A DNA stretch of 64,000 nt, from contig NZ_JAAFZA010000004.1 of NCBI RefSeq assembly GCF_015356865.1, positions 1-64,000 on the forward strand, read 5' to 3'. Below are positions 51,925-61,217 of this stretch, one piece after another; position 1 is the first letter of the stretch; every line of letters begins with the position of its first letter. The notes under the pieces are model-generated. The model was not told where the DNA came from and searched no databases. It worked only from the letters and a program-made list of their open reading frames with translations. The stretch comes from Catenulispora pinisilvae. Its GTDB lineage: Bacteria; Actinomycetota; Actinomycetes; Streptomycetales; Catenulisporaceae. The position numbers and the translations under genes are program-made.

Positions 51925-53147
51925 CGGCATCGGCGATCGAGGACCTGCTCCGTGAGCTCACCCCGCAGGTCCTCGGTGCGCTGGTCCGCAGATACGGAAG
52001 GTTCGAAGGCTGCGAGGACGCCGTGCAGGAGGCGGTCCTGGCAGCCACCGTGCAGTGGCCGGCCGACGGCGTGCCGGCCAATCCGCGCGGCTGGCTGGCC
52101 ACCGTCGCCTCCCGCCGGCTCATCGACCAGGTCCGCAGCGATTCCGCCCGGCGCGACCGGGAGGAGCAGGTCTTCGCCGCCGAGGTGATGCCGGAGGAGG
52201 TCCCGGACACCGACGACACCCTGGTCCTGCTGTTCCTGTGCTGCCACCCGACGCTGACCGCGGCCTCGCAGACCGCGCTGACGCTGCGCGCCGTCGGCGG
52301 CCTGACCACCGCCGAGATCGCCCGCGCGTTCCTGGTGCCGGAAGCGACGCTGGCGGCCCGGATCAGCCGCGCCAAGCAGCGCATCAAGGCCGCCGGGAGC
52401 TCGTTCGAGCTGCCCGAGGGCGCCGAGCGCGAGGAGCGGCTCCAGGTCGTGCTGCACGTGCTGTACCTGATCTTCAACGAGGGCTACACCGCCTCCTCCG
52501 GCGAGGATCTGGACCGCGTGGACCTCGCGACCGAGGCGATCCGGCTGACCAGGATGGTGCACGCGCAGCTGCCCACCGACGGCGAGGTGGCCGGGCTGCT
52601 GGCGCTGATGCTGCTCACGCACTCCCGGCGCGAGGCCCGGACGACCGCGAGCGGCGACCTGGTGCCGCTGGACGAGCAGGACCGGGCCAGGTGGGACGAC
52701 GACCTGATCGCCGAAGGGTTGGAGCTGGCGAAGAGTTCGCTGGGCGGTCCGGAGTTGGGGCCGTACCAACTACAGGCGGCGATAGCCGCTACGCATGCCG
52801 TCGCCACGGACGCTACAGACACCGACTGGAAGCAGATCCACGCGCTGTACCTGATCCTGGAACGCATCGCGCCGAACCCGATGGTCACGTTGAACCGCGC
52901 CGTCGCGCTCGCCGAGCTCGAAGGGCCGGAAGCCGGGCTCGCGGTGCTGGCGGCGTTGGACGCGGACGAGCGGATGGCCAAGCACCACCGGCTGTTGTCG
53001 GTGCGGGCGCACCTGCTGGAGATGGCCGGGGATGCGGACGGCGCGTATGAGAACTATCGGAACGCCGCCAAGGCGACAGCGAGTATGGCTGAGCAGCGTT
53101 ACTTGGAGTCTCGGGCGAAGAAGCTGCGGGCTTCTCAGCCCGACTAG
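51921..53147 (+). CDS. ECF42-type RNA polymerase sigma factor with C-terminal extension
   Basis: 408 residues. Region 2: VRRYGRFEGCEDAVQEAVLAA and NPRGWLATVASRRLIDQVR; region 4: TAEIARAFLVPEATLAARISRAKQRI. The long C-terminal TPR-like part (from LPEGAEREERLQVVLHVLYLIFNEGY) is the DUF6596/ECF42 extension. Translationally coupled to the YCII gene. No anti-sigma gene is present; the extension may regulate activity. Confidence 0.88.
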   Translation: MTASAIEDLLRELTPQVLGALVRRYGRFEGCEDAVQEAVLAATVQWPADGVPANPRGWLATVASRRLIDQVRSDSARRDREEQVFAAEVMPEEVPDTDDTLVLLFLCCHPTLTAASQTALTLRAVGGLTTAEIARAFLVPEATLAARISRAKQRIKAAGSSFELPEGAEREERLQVVLHVLYLIFNEGYTASSGEDLDRVDLATEAIRLTRMVHAQLPTDGEVAGLLALMLLTHSRREARTTASGDLVPLDEQDRARWDDDLIAEGLELAKSSLGGPELGPYQLQAAIAATHAVATDATDTDWKQIHALYLILERIAPNPMVTLNRAVALAELEGPEAGLAVLAALDADERMAKHHRLLSVRAHLLEMAGDADGAYENYRNAAKATASMAEQRYLESRAKKLRASQPD

Positions 53148-53176
53148 CAGGACCCTTACTCCAGCTGGCAGGGCCC

Positions 53177-54583
53177 TCACTCCAGATAGACCGTCTCGAT
53201 CCACTCCGGCGGGCGGCAGTCGATGAAGTTCCCTTCGTCGTCGTAGCGGGCGAGGGAGCGGCGGGTGGACGCGAAGATGCCGGCGACGATGCGGCAGCCC
53301 GGTTCCTCTGCGGGCCACGGGGTTCCGCCGTCGGTGAGGACCACGGTCACGTCGGGGCGGGGCACGCGGCTCATCGCCGCGCGGATCCCTTTACGCAGAT
53401 CGGTGCCGCCTCCGCCGACCAGGTTCAGGTCCTCGGCGCGGCACACGTTCTGCGCGGTCTGGACCGCTGCGTCGCAGGTGTGGACGGCGACGTTGGCCCC
53501 GGTGACGCCGACCGCGCGGGTGATGGCGGCGACCTCGGTCAGGGCACTGCCGAGGTCCACGTCGGAGACCGAGCCGGAGGTGTCGATGACCACGGCCACC
53601 TGCGGGAGCGGACGGCGCAGGCTGGGCAGGACCAGGCGGCCGCCCAGGCTCGCGGTGCGGCGGCTGGGGCGGCGGTAGGTGTAGTCGCCGGCGCCGGCGG
53701 CCGCGCCGAAGGTGGTGCGGAAGGCGGCGCCGAGGAGCGTGCGCCAGTCCTGCGGAGCATTGCCGTAGCGCTCGGCCCAGCGCTGCCAGCCAGCCGGGGC
53801 GGTGCCGCGGCCGGCGGCGATGGCGTCGCGGACGCTGATGCGGATGGCGGCGGCTTCGTAGTCGCCGAGGGGGTGGGCGCCGGCGGCGTCGTCTTCCCAG
53901 GGAGCTGGGAAGTTGTGGGCGCCGGAGCCGCAGTCTGGCCAGTGCTCGGCGACCATGGTCGGGGTGACGTAGACGAGGTACTCCTCGAAGAGGTCGTGTT
54001 CTTTCAGCCGGAGCCGGCCGGGGGTCAGGGCACCGTCCGGGAGGCGTGGCCCGGTATCGGTGGGGTCGGCCAGGCCTCGGAAGAGATCGTCGTTGATCTC
54101 CAGGTCCATGGCGATGTTGAGACGGGCCTGTTCGCGGCGCGGGTTGTCGGGGTCCAGGCGGGGATCGCCGGGGCGGCCGGCGGCTTCGTGCCGGGCGCTG
54201 GCCTCGGTGAGGCGGCGGGCCCGGGTGTGGTGGTCGCGGACCAGGTGCGCGATTTCGTGGAGCCAGACGCCGGCCAGGTCCCGGACGCCGGTGGCGCGGA
54301 CGAAGGCGGGGTTGACGTAGCAGCGCCAGTGGCGGTCGACGCCCATGGTGGGGACGGCGTAGGTGGGGACGATGGCTATGGCGTGGAGGGGGACGGCCAG
54401 GTAGGGGCAGGTGGTGACGGCTAGGCGGCGGGCGGCTAGGAGTTTGGAGGTGTCCAGGGCGGTGGCGGCGTCTTGGTCAGGGTGCTGATGGGTGGCTTTG
54501 GGGCGCGGCGGCGGGTCTAGGGGTCGGGCGGTGAGGCGGCTTGGGCCGGCCATGACTGCCGGGGTTGGTTTCAATGGGCTCAT
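53177..54583 (-). CDS. VWA-domain protein with metallopeptidase-like N-terminus (DUF2201 type)
   Basis: 468 residues from ATG 54583. N-terminal half has GVWLHEIAHLVRDHHTRA, an HExxH zinc-type motif, as in the DUF2201 predicted metallopeptidase region. C-terminal half is a VWA domain with MIDAS-like DTSGSVSD, GGGTDLRKG and TDGGTPWP. It overlaps the AAA ATPase by 4 bases. The pair VWA plus MoxR AAA is a common chaperone-like module. Confidence 0.82.
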   Translation of the reverse strand: MSPLKPTPAVMAGPSRLTARPLDPPPRPKATHQHPDQDAATALDTSKLLAARRLAVTTCPYLAVPLHAIAIVPTYAVPTMGVDRHWRCYVNPAFVRATGVRDLAGVWLHEIAHLVRDHHTRARRLTEASARHEAAGRPGDPRLDPDNPRREQARLNIAMDLEINDDLFRGLADPTDTGPRLPDGALTPGRLRLKEHDLFEEYLVYVTPTMVAEHWPDCGSGAHNFPAPWEDDAAGAHPLGDYEAAAIRISVRDAIAAGRGTAPAGWQRWAERYGNAPQDWRTLLGAAFRTTFGAAAGAGDYTYRRPSRRTASLGGRLVLPSLRRPLPQVAVVIDTSGSVSDVDLGSALTEVAAITRAVGVTGANVAVHTCDAAVQTAQNVCRAEDLNLVGGGGTDLRKGIRAAMSRVPRPDVTVVLTDGGTPWPAEEPGCRIVAGIFASTRRSLARYDDEGNFIDCRPPEWIETVYLE

Positions 54584-55875
54584 TCGCTCCACACCAGCAG
54601 GGCTTCGAGGGCGGCGAGGCCGTCGAGTTGTGCGGGGAGTTCCCAGTGGGGCTCGCGGAGAGCGGCCAGTTGCATCGCGGGTGCGGCCAGGAGGTCGACG
54701 GGGACTGTTTTGGCTAGGCGGGCGATGAGGGTCCAGCCGGCTTCCCAGCGCTCGCGGGTGGTGGTGGCGTGGCGGCTGCCGTCGTCGCGGCTGGCGTCGC
54801 GGCCGATGGGGTCGCGGCCGATGGCGTCGACGACCGCGGCGAGTGTGGCGTGGACCAGATCGCCGCGTTCGGGCAGCTCTACCCGCTCGGGATCGGCGAG
54901 GACCGCTTCGGGGTCGGGGAGGTCTTGGCGCTCCAGGAAGGCTAGGAACTCCAGGCCCGCGCCGTCACCGACGGCCCCTCGGATGGCGATGGCCACAGCT
55001 TCGCGTTTCGCGTCGGCCGCGTAGCCGAAGGCCAGCAGGCGCAGGGCCATCTCCCAGGTGCGCGGTGACGGCCAGGCGCCGCCGCGAGCGGCAGCCGTAG
55101 TCGGCATCCGGTGCGCATAGTCGGGACGTACGGTCAGGAACGCGCAGATCGCGGCGCGAGCCCTGGCCACCGAGCGTTCCAACGCGGCCGGGTCGAGGCG
55201 GGGCAACGGCACGTGGGGCCAGACGCCACCGAGGCCGCGCACCACCACGTCGGGATCGTGGACCCACGCCAAGTGCACAAAGCGGTTGGCCAGCGGCGGC
55301 GCCAGCTGCCACCCGTCAGCCGCACTCCCCGCCGGATTCGCGGCGGCGACGATCCGCACCGGCGCGGGCAGCGCGAGGCTGCCGACCTGCCGCTCCAACA
55401 CCACGCGCAACAACGCGGCCTGCACCGCCGGCGGCGCGGACGAGATCTCGTCCAGGAAGAGCAGGCCGCTGCCCGCCCGATGCAGCCGCACAGCCCAGTC
55501 CGGCGGCGCCATCGCAATGCCCTGCGAGGCAGGATCCGCACCGACGATCGGCAGCCCCGCGAAGTCGGACGGATCGTGCACGCTGGCGATCACCGTCTCC
55601 AGCGGCAGAGCCAGGCCGCGCGCGAGCTGCACGAGGGTGGAGGACTTGCCGATGCCCGGCTGGCCCCACAGGAGCACCGGGAGGTTGGCCGCCACCGCGA
55701 GCGCCAGAGCCTCGACATGGGGATCGGGCCGCGGCTCGGTGGCGGCGGCGCGGGTGAGGGAGATGAGGCGGTCCGCGGCTTGGAGTTGGAGGTGCTCGTC
55801 GGTGGATAGCGGGGAGATGGAGCCGGCGGCGGCAGCATCCATCGCAGTGGTCTGAATCTCAGAAGTCAGTGTCAT
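54580..55875 (-). CDS. MoxR-type AAA ATPase
   Basis: 431 residues from ATG 55875 (a GTG 6 bases before is possible). Walker A LLWGQPGIGKSSTLVQLA near residue 67, Walker B SGLLFLDEISSAPPAVQAALLRV near 146, then the arginine-finger region. This is the MoxR/CbbQ class, which remodels partner proteins, here most likely with the coupled VWA protein. It starts 3 bases before the stop of the next upstream gene. Confidence 0.87.
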   Translation of the reverse strand: MTLTSEIQTTAMDAAAAGSISPLSTDEHLQLQAADRLISLTRAAATEPRPDPHVEALALAVAANLPVLLWGQPGIGKSSTLVQLARGLALPLETVIASVHDPSDFAGLPIVGADPASQGIAMAPPDWAVRLHRAGSGLLFLDEISSAPPAVQAALLRVVLERQVGSLALPAPVRIVAAANPAGSAADGWQLAPPLANRFVHLAWVHDPDVVVRGLGGVWPHVPLPRLDPAALERSVARARAAICAFLTVRPDYAHRMPTTAAARGGAWPSPRTWEMALRLLAFGYAADAKREAVAIAIRGAVGDGAGLEFLAFLERQDLPDPEAVLADPERVELPERGDLVHATLAAVVDAIGRDPIGRDASRDDGSRHATTTRERWEAGWTLIARLAKTVPVDLLAAPAMQLAALREPHWELPAQLDGLAALEALLVWSE

Positions 55876-55877
55876 GG

Positions 55878-57458
55878 TCACCAGTGAGTTCGAGCCGGAA
55901 CCCCCTTTCGGGCACGCCGGCGGTGGTCGTTGGTTTCAGTGCTGGGGCTGGGGGTGCGGGTGGCGCCGGCGAGGATCATGCGGTGGCGCAAGGTGTTCTC
56001 GCGGAGCGCGGCCAGGGCGGCGCCGACTGTGCCCCCGGTGGGCAAGTCGATGTGGCTCAAGGTGGTGCTTGCGCCGGCGTGGGTACGCAGGAGGTCGCGG
56101 ATGTCGGTGGCGCGGCCGTGGTGCAGGAGGGATTCGATGAGGTCGATGACGTGGCGGCCGGAGGACAGGTAGTCCAGCGCCTGCTGGCAGGGGTTGGTCG
56201 GCCCGCCCAGGCGAGCCAGGAGGGATTCGCGGCCCGGGTGGGCTGAGTGGTCGAGGATGTGCCAGGCGTTTCGGTGGTAGGCGATGCGGTGCCGGGTGGT
56301 CCCGCAGTGGATCCACAGGACCAGGATGTCTCCCGCGCTGTGGCCGGGTCCGGCGATGAAGGGGACCTCGCGGTAGAGCCATTCGTCGGATTCGGGGACG
56401 GCCGGCTGCGGGTGGTCGAGGCGCGCCGAGGCGACCAGCGGGTGGAGCTCGTGCTCGCCGAGGTGTCCGAGGCGGAGCAGGTCGGCGTCCAGTACCCGCG
56501 ACCACACCGCGTTCGGGACGATCGGCAGGTCGAGGGCCGCGCGGTCGGCGGCCACCCGCGCGCCGGCCGTGGCCGCGTTCAGGCCGGACAGCACCAGCGC
56601 ACCGACGCCGGAACGCACCACGGCTTCGTCCACGCCGGGCAGCGCCGCGCGCACCCGATCCACAAGACCGGGAAGGCGAATCGGCAGGGCCGCGAGCCAG
56701 CGCGTCCGAGCGGCCGAGGCGGGAAGCTGGAGCTCGATCCCGGCAGCCTGCCAGGCTTCCGCGGCCAGACCCGCGTCCTGCCACCGGCTGATCTGGCGCT
56801 CGGCAGGCGTGAGGTCGCACAGCCCCGCGAGCTCCGGCGCGGCTTCCGCATTCCAGAACATCGGGTGACGCAGCAGGCTGAGACGCTCCGGGTACTTCAG
56901 CCGCACGGCCTCCAGCACCGAACGCGTCGCCCCGTCATCACCTCCGCCGAGCACCACCAGCACGATCCGCTGCCCGGCATCGAGCGCGGACTGTGCAGTG
57001 GCCGCCGCCAGCGTCAGCCGCCGACTGCCATCGGTGAACTCCGCCAGTGGCACGAGCAGCCCGGCGAGCAGATCGCCGCAACCGTGTCCGCGTCGCGGTA
57101 GGTGCCAGCGCAGCAGATCCGGTGCCAGGTCACGCAAAACGCGCGACGCCTGGTCGGCGATCTCGGCGCCGTAGTCGCGGCGGATCGAATCAGGCCTCAG
57201 ACACACATCGACGTCAGCGGCGGCGCACGCGCCGCGCCAGTCGCCCGCGGCACGCCGCTCGGCGACCGCGGCGATCATCGTGGGCGGAACACCGTACCGA
57301 CGTGCCGCGACAGCCGCCCGCGCTCGGGTTCCGGAGAGAATCGCTGAAGCGATGGGTGCATCAGCACCGGAATCACTAGAACCGAAGGGGCCGCCAAGCG
57401 CCACAGCAGCGCGCGAGCCCGCAAAACCAGCCGTCCGCACCGGCTCCGTTCCCGTCAT
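55878..57458 (-). CDS. Hypothetical protein of the MoxR-VWA set
   Basis: 526 residues from ATG 57458. No recognised domain. Segments of note: RRYGVPPTMIAAVAERRAAGDWRGAC near 50-75, LLRWHLPRRGHGCGDLLAGLLVPL near 115-140, FIAGPGHSAGDILVLWIHCG near 375-395. Its stop lies 2 bases from the AAA start, so it is the first gene of a tight three-gene operon. Such third components are known in MoxR-VWA systems (some with beta-propellers); this one is different and unnamed. Possibly a substrate receptor or effector. Confidence 0.6.
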   Translation of the reverse strand: MTGTEPVRTAGFAGSRAAVALGGPFGSSDSGADAPIASAILSGTRARAAVAARRYGVPPTMIAAVAERRAAGDWRGACAAADVDVCLRPDSIRRDYGAEIADQASRVLRDLAPDLLRWHLPRRGHGCGDLLAGLLVPLAEFTDGSRRLTLAAATAQSALDAGQRIVLVVLGGGDDGATRSVLEAVRLKYPERLSLLRHPMFWNAEAAPELAGLCDLTPAERQISRWQDAGLAAEAWQAAGIELQLPASAARTRWLAALPIRLPGLVDRVRAALPGVDEAVVRSGVGALVLSGLNAATAGARVAADRAALDLPIVPNAVWSRVLDADLLRLGHLGEHELHPLVASARLDHPQPAVPESDEWLYREVPFIAGPGHSAGDILVLWIHCGTTRHRIAYHRNAWHILDHSAHPGRESLLARLGGPTNPCQQALDYLSSGRHVIDLIESLLHHGRATDIRDLLRTHAGASTTLSHIDLPTGGTVGAALAALRENTLRHRMILAGATRTPSPSTETNDHRRRARKGVPARTHW

Positions 57459-57592
57459 GGGGCAACGGCGGTGTCGGCGGCCTCCATTCTCTGCATCAGC
57501 ATTCTTCGTTGGTGGTCATCGGGGACGATGGACACCGAAATCATGCACCCCGGCCCGTCGGCCGCGCAACCATAACCCCGCCCAGCTGCGGA

Positions 57593-57638
57593 AACGGACC
57601 GGCCGCCCCGCCCCGAAGGGCGACGCGGCCGATCCGTT
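57593..57638 (-). terminator. Likely terminator of the S53 peptidase gene
   Basis: AACGGACCGGCCGC (57593-57606) pairs with GCGGCCGATCCGTT (57625-57638), apart from one mismatch. It starts about 45 bases after the peptidase stop. The T run is weak. Confidence 0.6.
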
Positions 57639-57683
57639 CTAGAGCGCGGGCTCCAACACCGTCAGGTGATCAGCGCCCGGTGA

Positions 57684-59708
57684 TCAGTGGCCGAACCCGA
57701 ACGACCGCAGGAACCAGGCGTTCGGCGAACCCACGCCGGTGGCCTCGTCGTACCCGCGAGCGGCCGGCAGGCCCTCGTCGACGCCGTACTGGATCAGCCG
57801 GTACTGGCCGGCGATGCCGGGTCCGCTGCTGGCCGGGTACTGGAACACCACCGAGTGGGTCGGGGAGCCCGAGATCTGCTTCGGGCTCTGGACCACGTCG
57901 TTGGTCAGGAACGAGCGGGCGTAGATCGCCGGGTTGGCGAAGCCGACCGGGACGCCGTACTGCGCCTGCTGCGCGTCGGCCAGGATGCCCGCCCAGGACG
58001 GCGCCGACACCGAGGTGCCGCCGTAGCCGGCCTCGCCGTAGGCACCGTTGGTGGTCTGGCCGACCAGGGTGCTGCTGAAGTACAGGTCGCCGTTCAGCGA
58101 GATGTCCGGGATGGTGCGCATCGGCTGGGAGGCCTTGGCGCCGCTCATCAGCGTGGTGGACTCGCTGTTCGGAACCGTCCAGCTCTGGTACCAGGGCTGA
58201 GCGATGCTCTCGCTGACGCCGCCGCCACCGCCGAAGGTCTCACCGGCCGGCACCCACGAGGTGGCGCCCGGAGCCGTACGGCCGCTGCGGTTGTCGCCCA
58301 TCGGGGCCTCGAAGCCGTAGCCGCCCTGCTTGTTCAGCGCCAGCGCGGTGCCGCCGACCGAGGTCACCCACGACGAGCTGGTCGGCCATTCGACCTGCGC
58401 GCGCGAGGACGTCGGGTCGCAGTTCAGGCCCTTGGAGATGGAGTAGGCGTCGTTGTTCATGCAGTCGCCGGAGGAGAAGTCGAAGGCGATGCCCTCGGCC
58501 GCGCCCTCCATGAAGACCTGGTCGTAGGCCTGCATCTGGGCCTGGGTCATGTCTCCGCCGGTGGAGTACATGATCTCGCCCCAGCTGTTCGACACGATGT
58601 CGGCCAGGTGGTTGTCGACGATCTTCGCCTCGGCCGCGATCAGGTCGCTGTCGAAGCAGGAGTTCGCGGCGACCGTGATGACCTTGGCGTCCGGCGCCAG
58701 GCCGTGCGCCATGTCGACGTCCAGAGATTCCTCTCCGTAGTCGCCGAAGCCGCAGGCGGCCTGGTTCGTGTACTGCGACGGGTCGTTGACCTCGGAGTAC
58801 TGCCCCGGGGCGAACGGCTTGTCACCGTGGTTGACCGCGTACTGGTTGGCGTCGGCCTGCATGGTCGGCGAGCCGTACCAGTTCACGATCGCGATCGTGG
58901 CGCCCTTGCCGGTCAGGCCGGTGCTGCTGACGCCGTAGGCCTGGCGGAGCTCGGAGGGGACCAGCGAGCACTGCGCCAGGGTGGCCGGGGTGGTGTAGCC
59001 GGACGGCACGGCCGGGGTCGTGGACGGCGCCTTCTTCTGGGCGTAGTAGTCCGAGCAGGACGGGTCGTTGTTGGAGACCGGCCCCTTCTTCGCCGTCAGC
59101 GGGTCCGTCTGGTGGTTGGTGACCGCGTGCGTCGAGGTCTGCGACAGACCGGTGACGCCCAGGATCACGCTGGACAGCGCGGAGGGGATCTTCGCGTCGC
59201 TCTGCGGGGCCCGCAGCGTGCCGTCAGAGGTGCGGTAGTTGTGCAGCTGTGTGCCGAACGCCTTCTGCGCGGCGGCCACGGTACCGGTGACGTCGATCCA
59301 GTGGGTGTTGCTGCCGGCGACCGTCAGGCCCGCACCCTTCAACCAGGTGCTGACCTGGTCGATCTGCTTCTGCGAGGCCCCGAAGCGCTGCTGCACCTGA
59401 GCGGCGCTCAGGTAGTGCTTGTAGGTCGGGCTGGACGGGTCGCTCACGGCGCGGGCGAAAGCCGCCAGCCCGGCCTGGTCCTGGCCCGTGAGGTACACCC
59501 GCACGCTCAGGGTCGCGGCGGTGCCGGTCTGCCCGAGGTCGGCCGAGGCGGTCGCGTAGGCCGGGGTGCTGCCGGCGAGCGTCGCCGAGCCGGAGTCCGC
59601 GTTGGACGGGGCCGCGAGCGCGACCCCCGCGGTCACGAACGCCGCGACGGCCGTCATGGTCGTGGCCGTGGCTATTCGTCGGCGGTGCCGTGGTACGGCA
59701 TTGGTCAT
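57684..59708 (-). CDS. Secreted S53 (sedolisin/kumamolisin-type) peptidase
   Basis: 674 residues from ATG 59708 with AAGGGA 9 bases upstream; an upstream frame start would not give a signal peptide. Signal peptide of about 40 residues with RHRRR followed by a hydrophobic run and AAP. Pro-domain about 45-190 (LSAAQVQQRFGASQKQIDQV). Catalytic domain: Glu and Asp in GDYGEESLDVDMAHGLAPDA, the later Ser in GGTSVSAPSWAGI, and SSGD with ASP-rich calcium region near the C-terminus. Family: pseudo-subtilisin-fold acid serine-carboxyl peptidases, exported as proenzymes. Confidence 0.9.
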   Translation of the reverse strand: MTNAVPRHRRRIATATTMTAVAAFVTAGVALAAPSNADSGSATLAGSTPAYATASADLGQTGTAATLSVRVYLTGQDQAGLAAFARAVSDPSSPTYKHYLSAAQVQQRFGASQKQIDQVSTWLKGAGLTVAGSNTHWIDVTGTVAAAQKAFGTQLHNYRTSDGTLRAPQSDAKIPSALSSVILGVTGLSQTSTHAVTNHQTDPLTAKKGPVSNNDPSCSDYYAQKKAPSTTPAVPSGYTTPATLAQCSLVPSELRQAYGVSSTGLTGKGATIAIVNWYGSPTMQADANQYAVNHGDKPFAPGQYSEVNDPSQYTNQAACGFGDYGEESLDVDMAHGLAPDAKVITVAANSCFDSDLIAAEAKIVDNHLADIVSNSWGEIMYSTGGDMTQAQMQAYDQVFMEGAAEGIAFDFSSGDCMNNDAYSISKGLNCDPTSSRAQVEWPTSSSWVTSVGGTALALNKQGGYGFEAPMGDNRSGRTAPGATSWVPAGETFGGGGGVSESIAQPWYQSWTVPNSESTTLMSGAKASQPMRTIPDISLNGDLYFSSTLVGQTTNGAYGEAGYGGTSVSAPSWAGILADAQQAQYGVPVGFANPAIYARSFLTNDVVQSPKQISGSPTHSVVFQYPASSGPGIAGQYRLIQYGVDEGLPAARGYDEATGVGSPNAWFLRSFGFGH

Positions 59709-60191
59709 GGTGCGTGTTCCCTTCCCGAAAAGAGGGATGAATGTTCCCAATGCCCGAATCAACGCTTCGTGGGCAGTGGGATACGAGCCCGCGTCGGTCA
59801 TTTCTATAGACGGCCCACGGAGAAACACAAGGGTAAGAAGCACATGAGTTTGATCGGCCCATGCCGAGTTGATCAGAAGTTTACGAAGCGGTCACCGTGG
59901 GTTGCCGGACGGGCCCTACGAAACAGCCATGAACTGGGCAATAGACGCAGTTAGCGAGGCCACGCTTCGTAACGGCGCAATCGGAAGACGGCCTTTTCTC
60001 GGTGGCCGGTCGGCGCCGATTGAGCGAGGATCCGCAGATGTCCGAAAGTGTTCCGCCGCGTTCGGTTCTGCGGCTCTATCCGAAGATGGCGTCGAAGGGG
60101 AAAAGCAACACCCCCGCCTCCGCCGGGAACTGCTCGGCGACCAACCCCAACACCAACAGGTGACACCAACACCGACCGGCGCCAGAGCCGT
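59709..60191. other. Intergenic stretch without a convincing gene
   Basis: About 480 bases between the start of the S53 gene and the stop of the SigJ-like gene. It holds the S53 promoter region; small frames here have poor coding character. A short CAACACCAACAGGTGACACCAAC repeat-like patch at 60148-60172 and no clear terminator for the sigma gene are seen. Confidence 0.4.
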
Positions 60192-61112
60192 CTACTCCCC
60201 CGGAATCATCTCCTCCGCCGCCCGACTCAGAGCCCAGATATCGGCGACCGGCCCCACGTGCGCGAGCTTGTCCGGGTTGACCAGCGCGTGGATCGCCTGG
60301 ATCCGGCCCTCGGCGACGTCCAGTGTCAGCACACTGAGCACCTTCCCGTCCGGCGCGTGGCAGATGGCGCCGGGCTGTCCGTTCAGGGAGCGCGGCTCCA
60401 GGCTGACGCCGATCCGCTCGAAGCGCGCCAGCACCTGCACCATCAGCCCCGCGACCGTCTCGGCGCCCCATGCCTCCTGCGTGATCAGCGGGGCCTTGCC
60501 GCCGTTGTCGCCGACCAGGTGCACGTCGGCCGCCAGCAGTTCGCGCAGGGCCGCGACGTCGCCCTCGCGGAAGGCGTCGAAGAAGCGGCCGGCCAGTTCC
60601 TCGCGTTCGCGGTGGTCCGCCTCGAAGCGCGGCCGGCCCTCGCTCATGTGCCGCCGGGCCCGCACCGCGAGCTGCCGGCACGCCGCCTCCGAGCGGCCGA
60701 CCGCCGAGGCCACCTCGGGGAAGCCGAAGCCGAACACCTCGCGGAGCACGAACACCGCGCGCTCCAGCGGGGACAGGCGTTCCAGCAGGAGCAGCGCGGC
60801 CGTGGACAGCGAGTCGGCCAGTTCCGCCGCGCGCTCGGGGTCCTCGTAGGGGTCGGCCAGCAGCGGCTCGGGCATCCACGGCCCGACGTAGGCCTCCCGC
60901 CGCACCCGCGCCGAGCGCAGCACGTCGATCGAGATCCGCGTGACCACCGCCGAGAGGTAGGACTTCACCGAGACCGGCTGCGTCGACGTGCCCTGCCAGC
61001 GCAGCCAGGTGTCCTGCACCGCGTCCTCGGCTTCGACCACGCTGCCCAGGATCCGGTACGCGATCGAGAACAGCAGCGGTCGCAGGTCCTGGAACTCCTC
61101 GTCGCGCGTCAT
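60192..61112 (-). CDS. SigJ-type ECF sigma factor with SnoaL-like C-terminus
   Basis: 306 residues from ATG 61112. Region 2: LLFSIAYRILGSVVEAEDAVQDTWLRW; region 4: VFVLREVFGFGFPEVASAVGRSEAACRQLAVRARRH. The C-terminal 110 residues are an NTF2/SnoaL-like domain (FFDAFREGDVAALRELLAADVHLVGDNGG), the arrangement of the ECF41 (SigJ) group, in which the extension regulates activity. The usual partner carboxymuconolactone-decarboxylase-like gene is not adjacent. Confidence 0.88.
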   Translation of the reverse strand: MTRDEEFQDLRPLLFSIAYRILGSVVEAEDAVQDTWLRWQGTSTQPVSVKSYLSAVVTRISIDVLRSARVRREAYVGPWMPEPLLADPYEDPERAAELADSLSTAALLLLERLSPLERAVFVLREVFGFGFPEVASAVGRSEAACRQLAVRARRHMSEGRPRFEADHREREELAGRFFDAFREGDVAALRELLAADVHLVGDNGGKAPLITQEAWGAETVAGLMVQVLARFERIGVSLEPRSLNGQPGAICHAPDGKVLSVLTLDVAEGRIQAIHALVNPDKLAHVGPVADIWALSRAAEEMIPGE

Positions 61113-61217
61113 ACCGGCCCTTCCCTCGATCCCGACCCACCTCGACAGCCCTGTCATCACCCGAGACGAGACGGCCTCGCCGCCTGTGACATCGGGACTG
61201 GAGCGGGCCGGGTGGAA

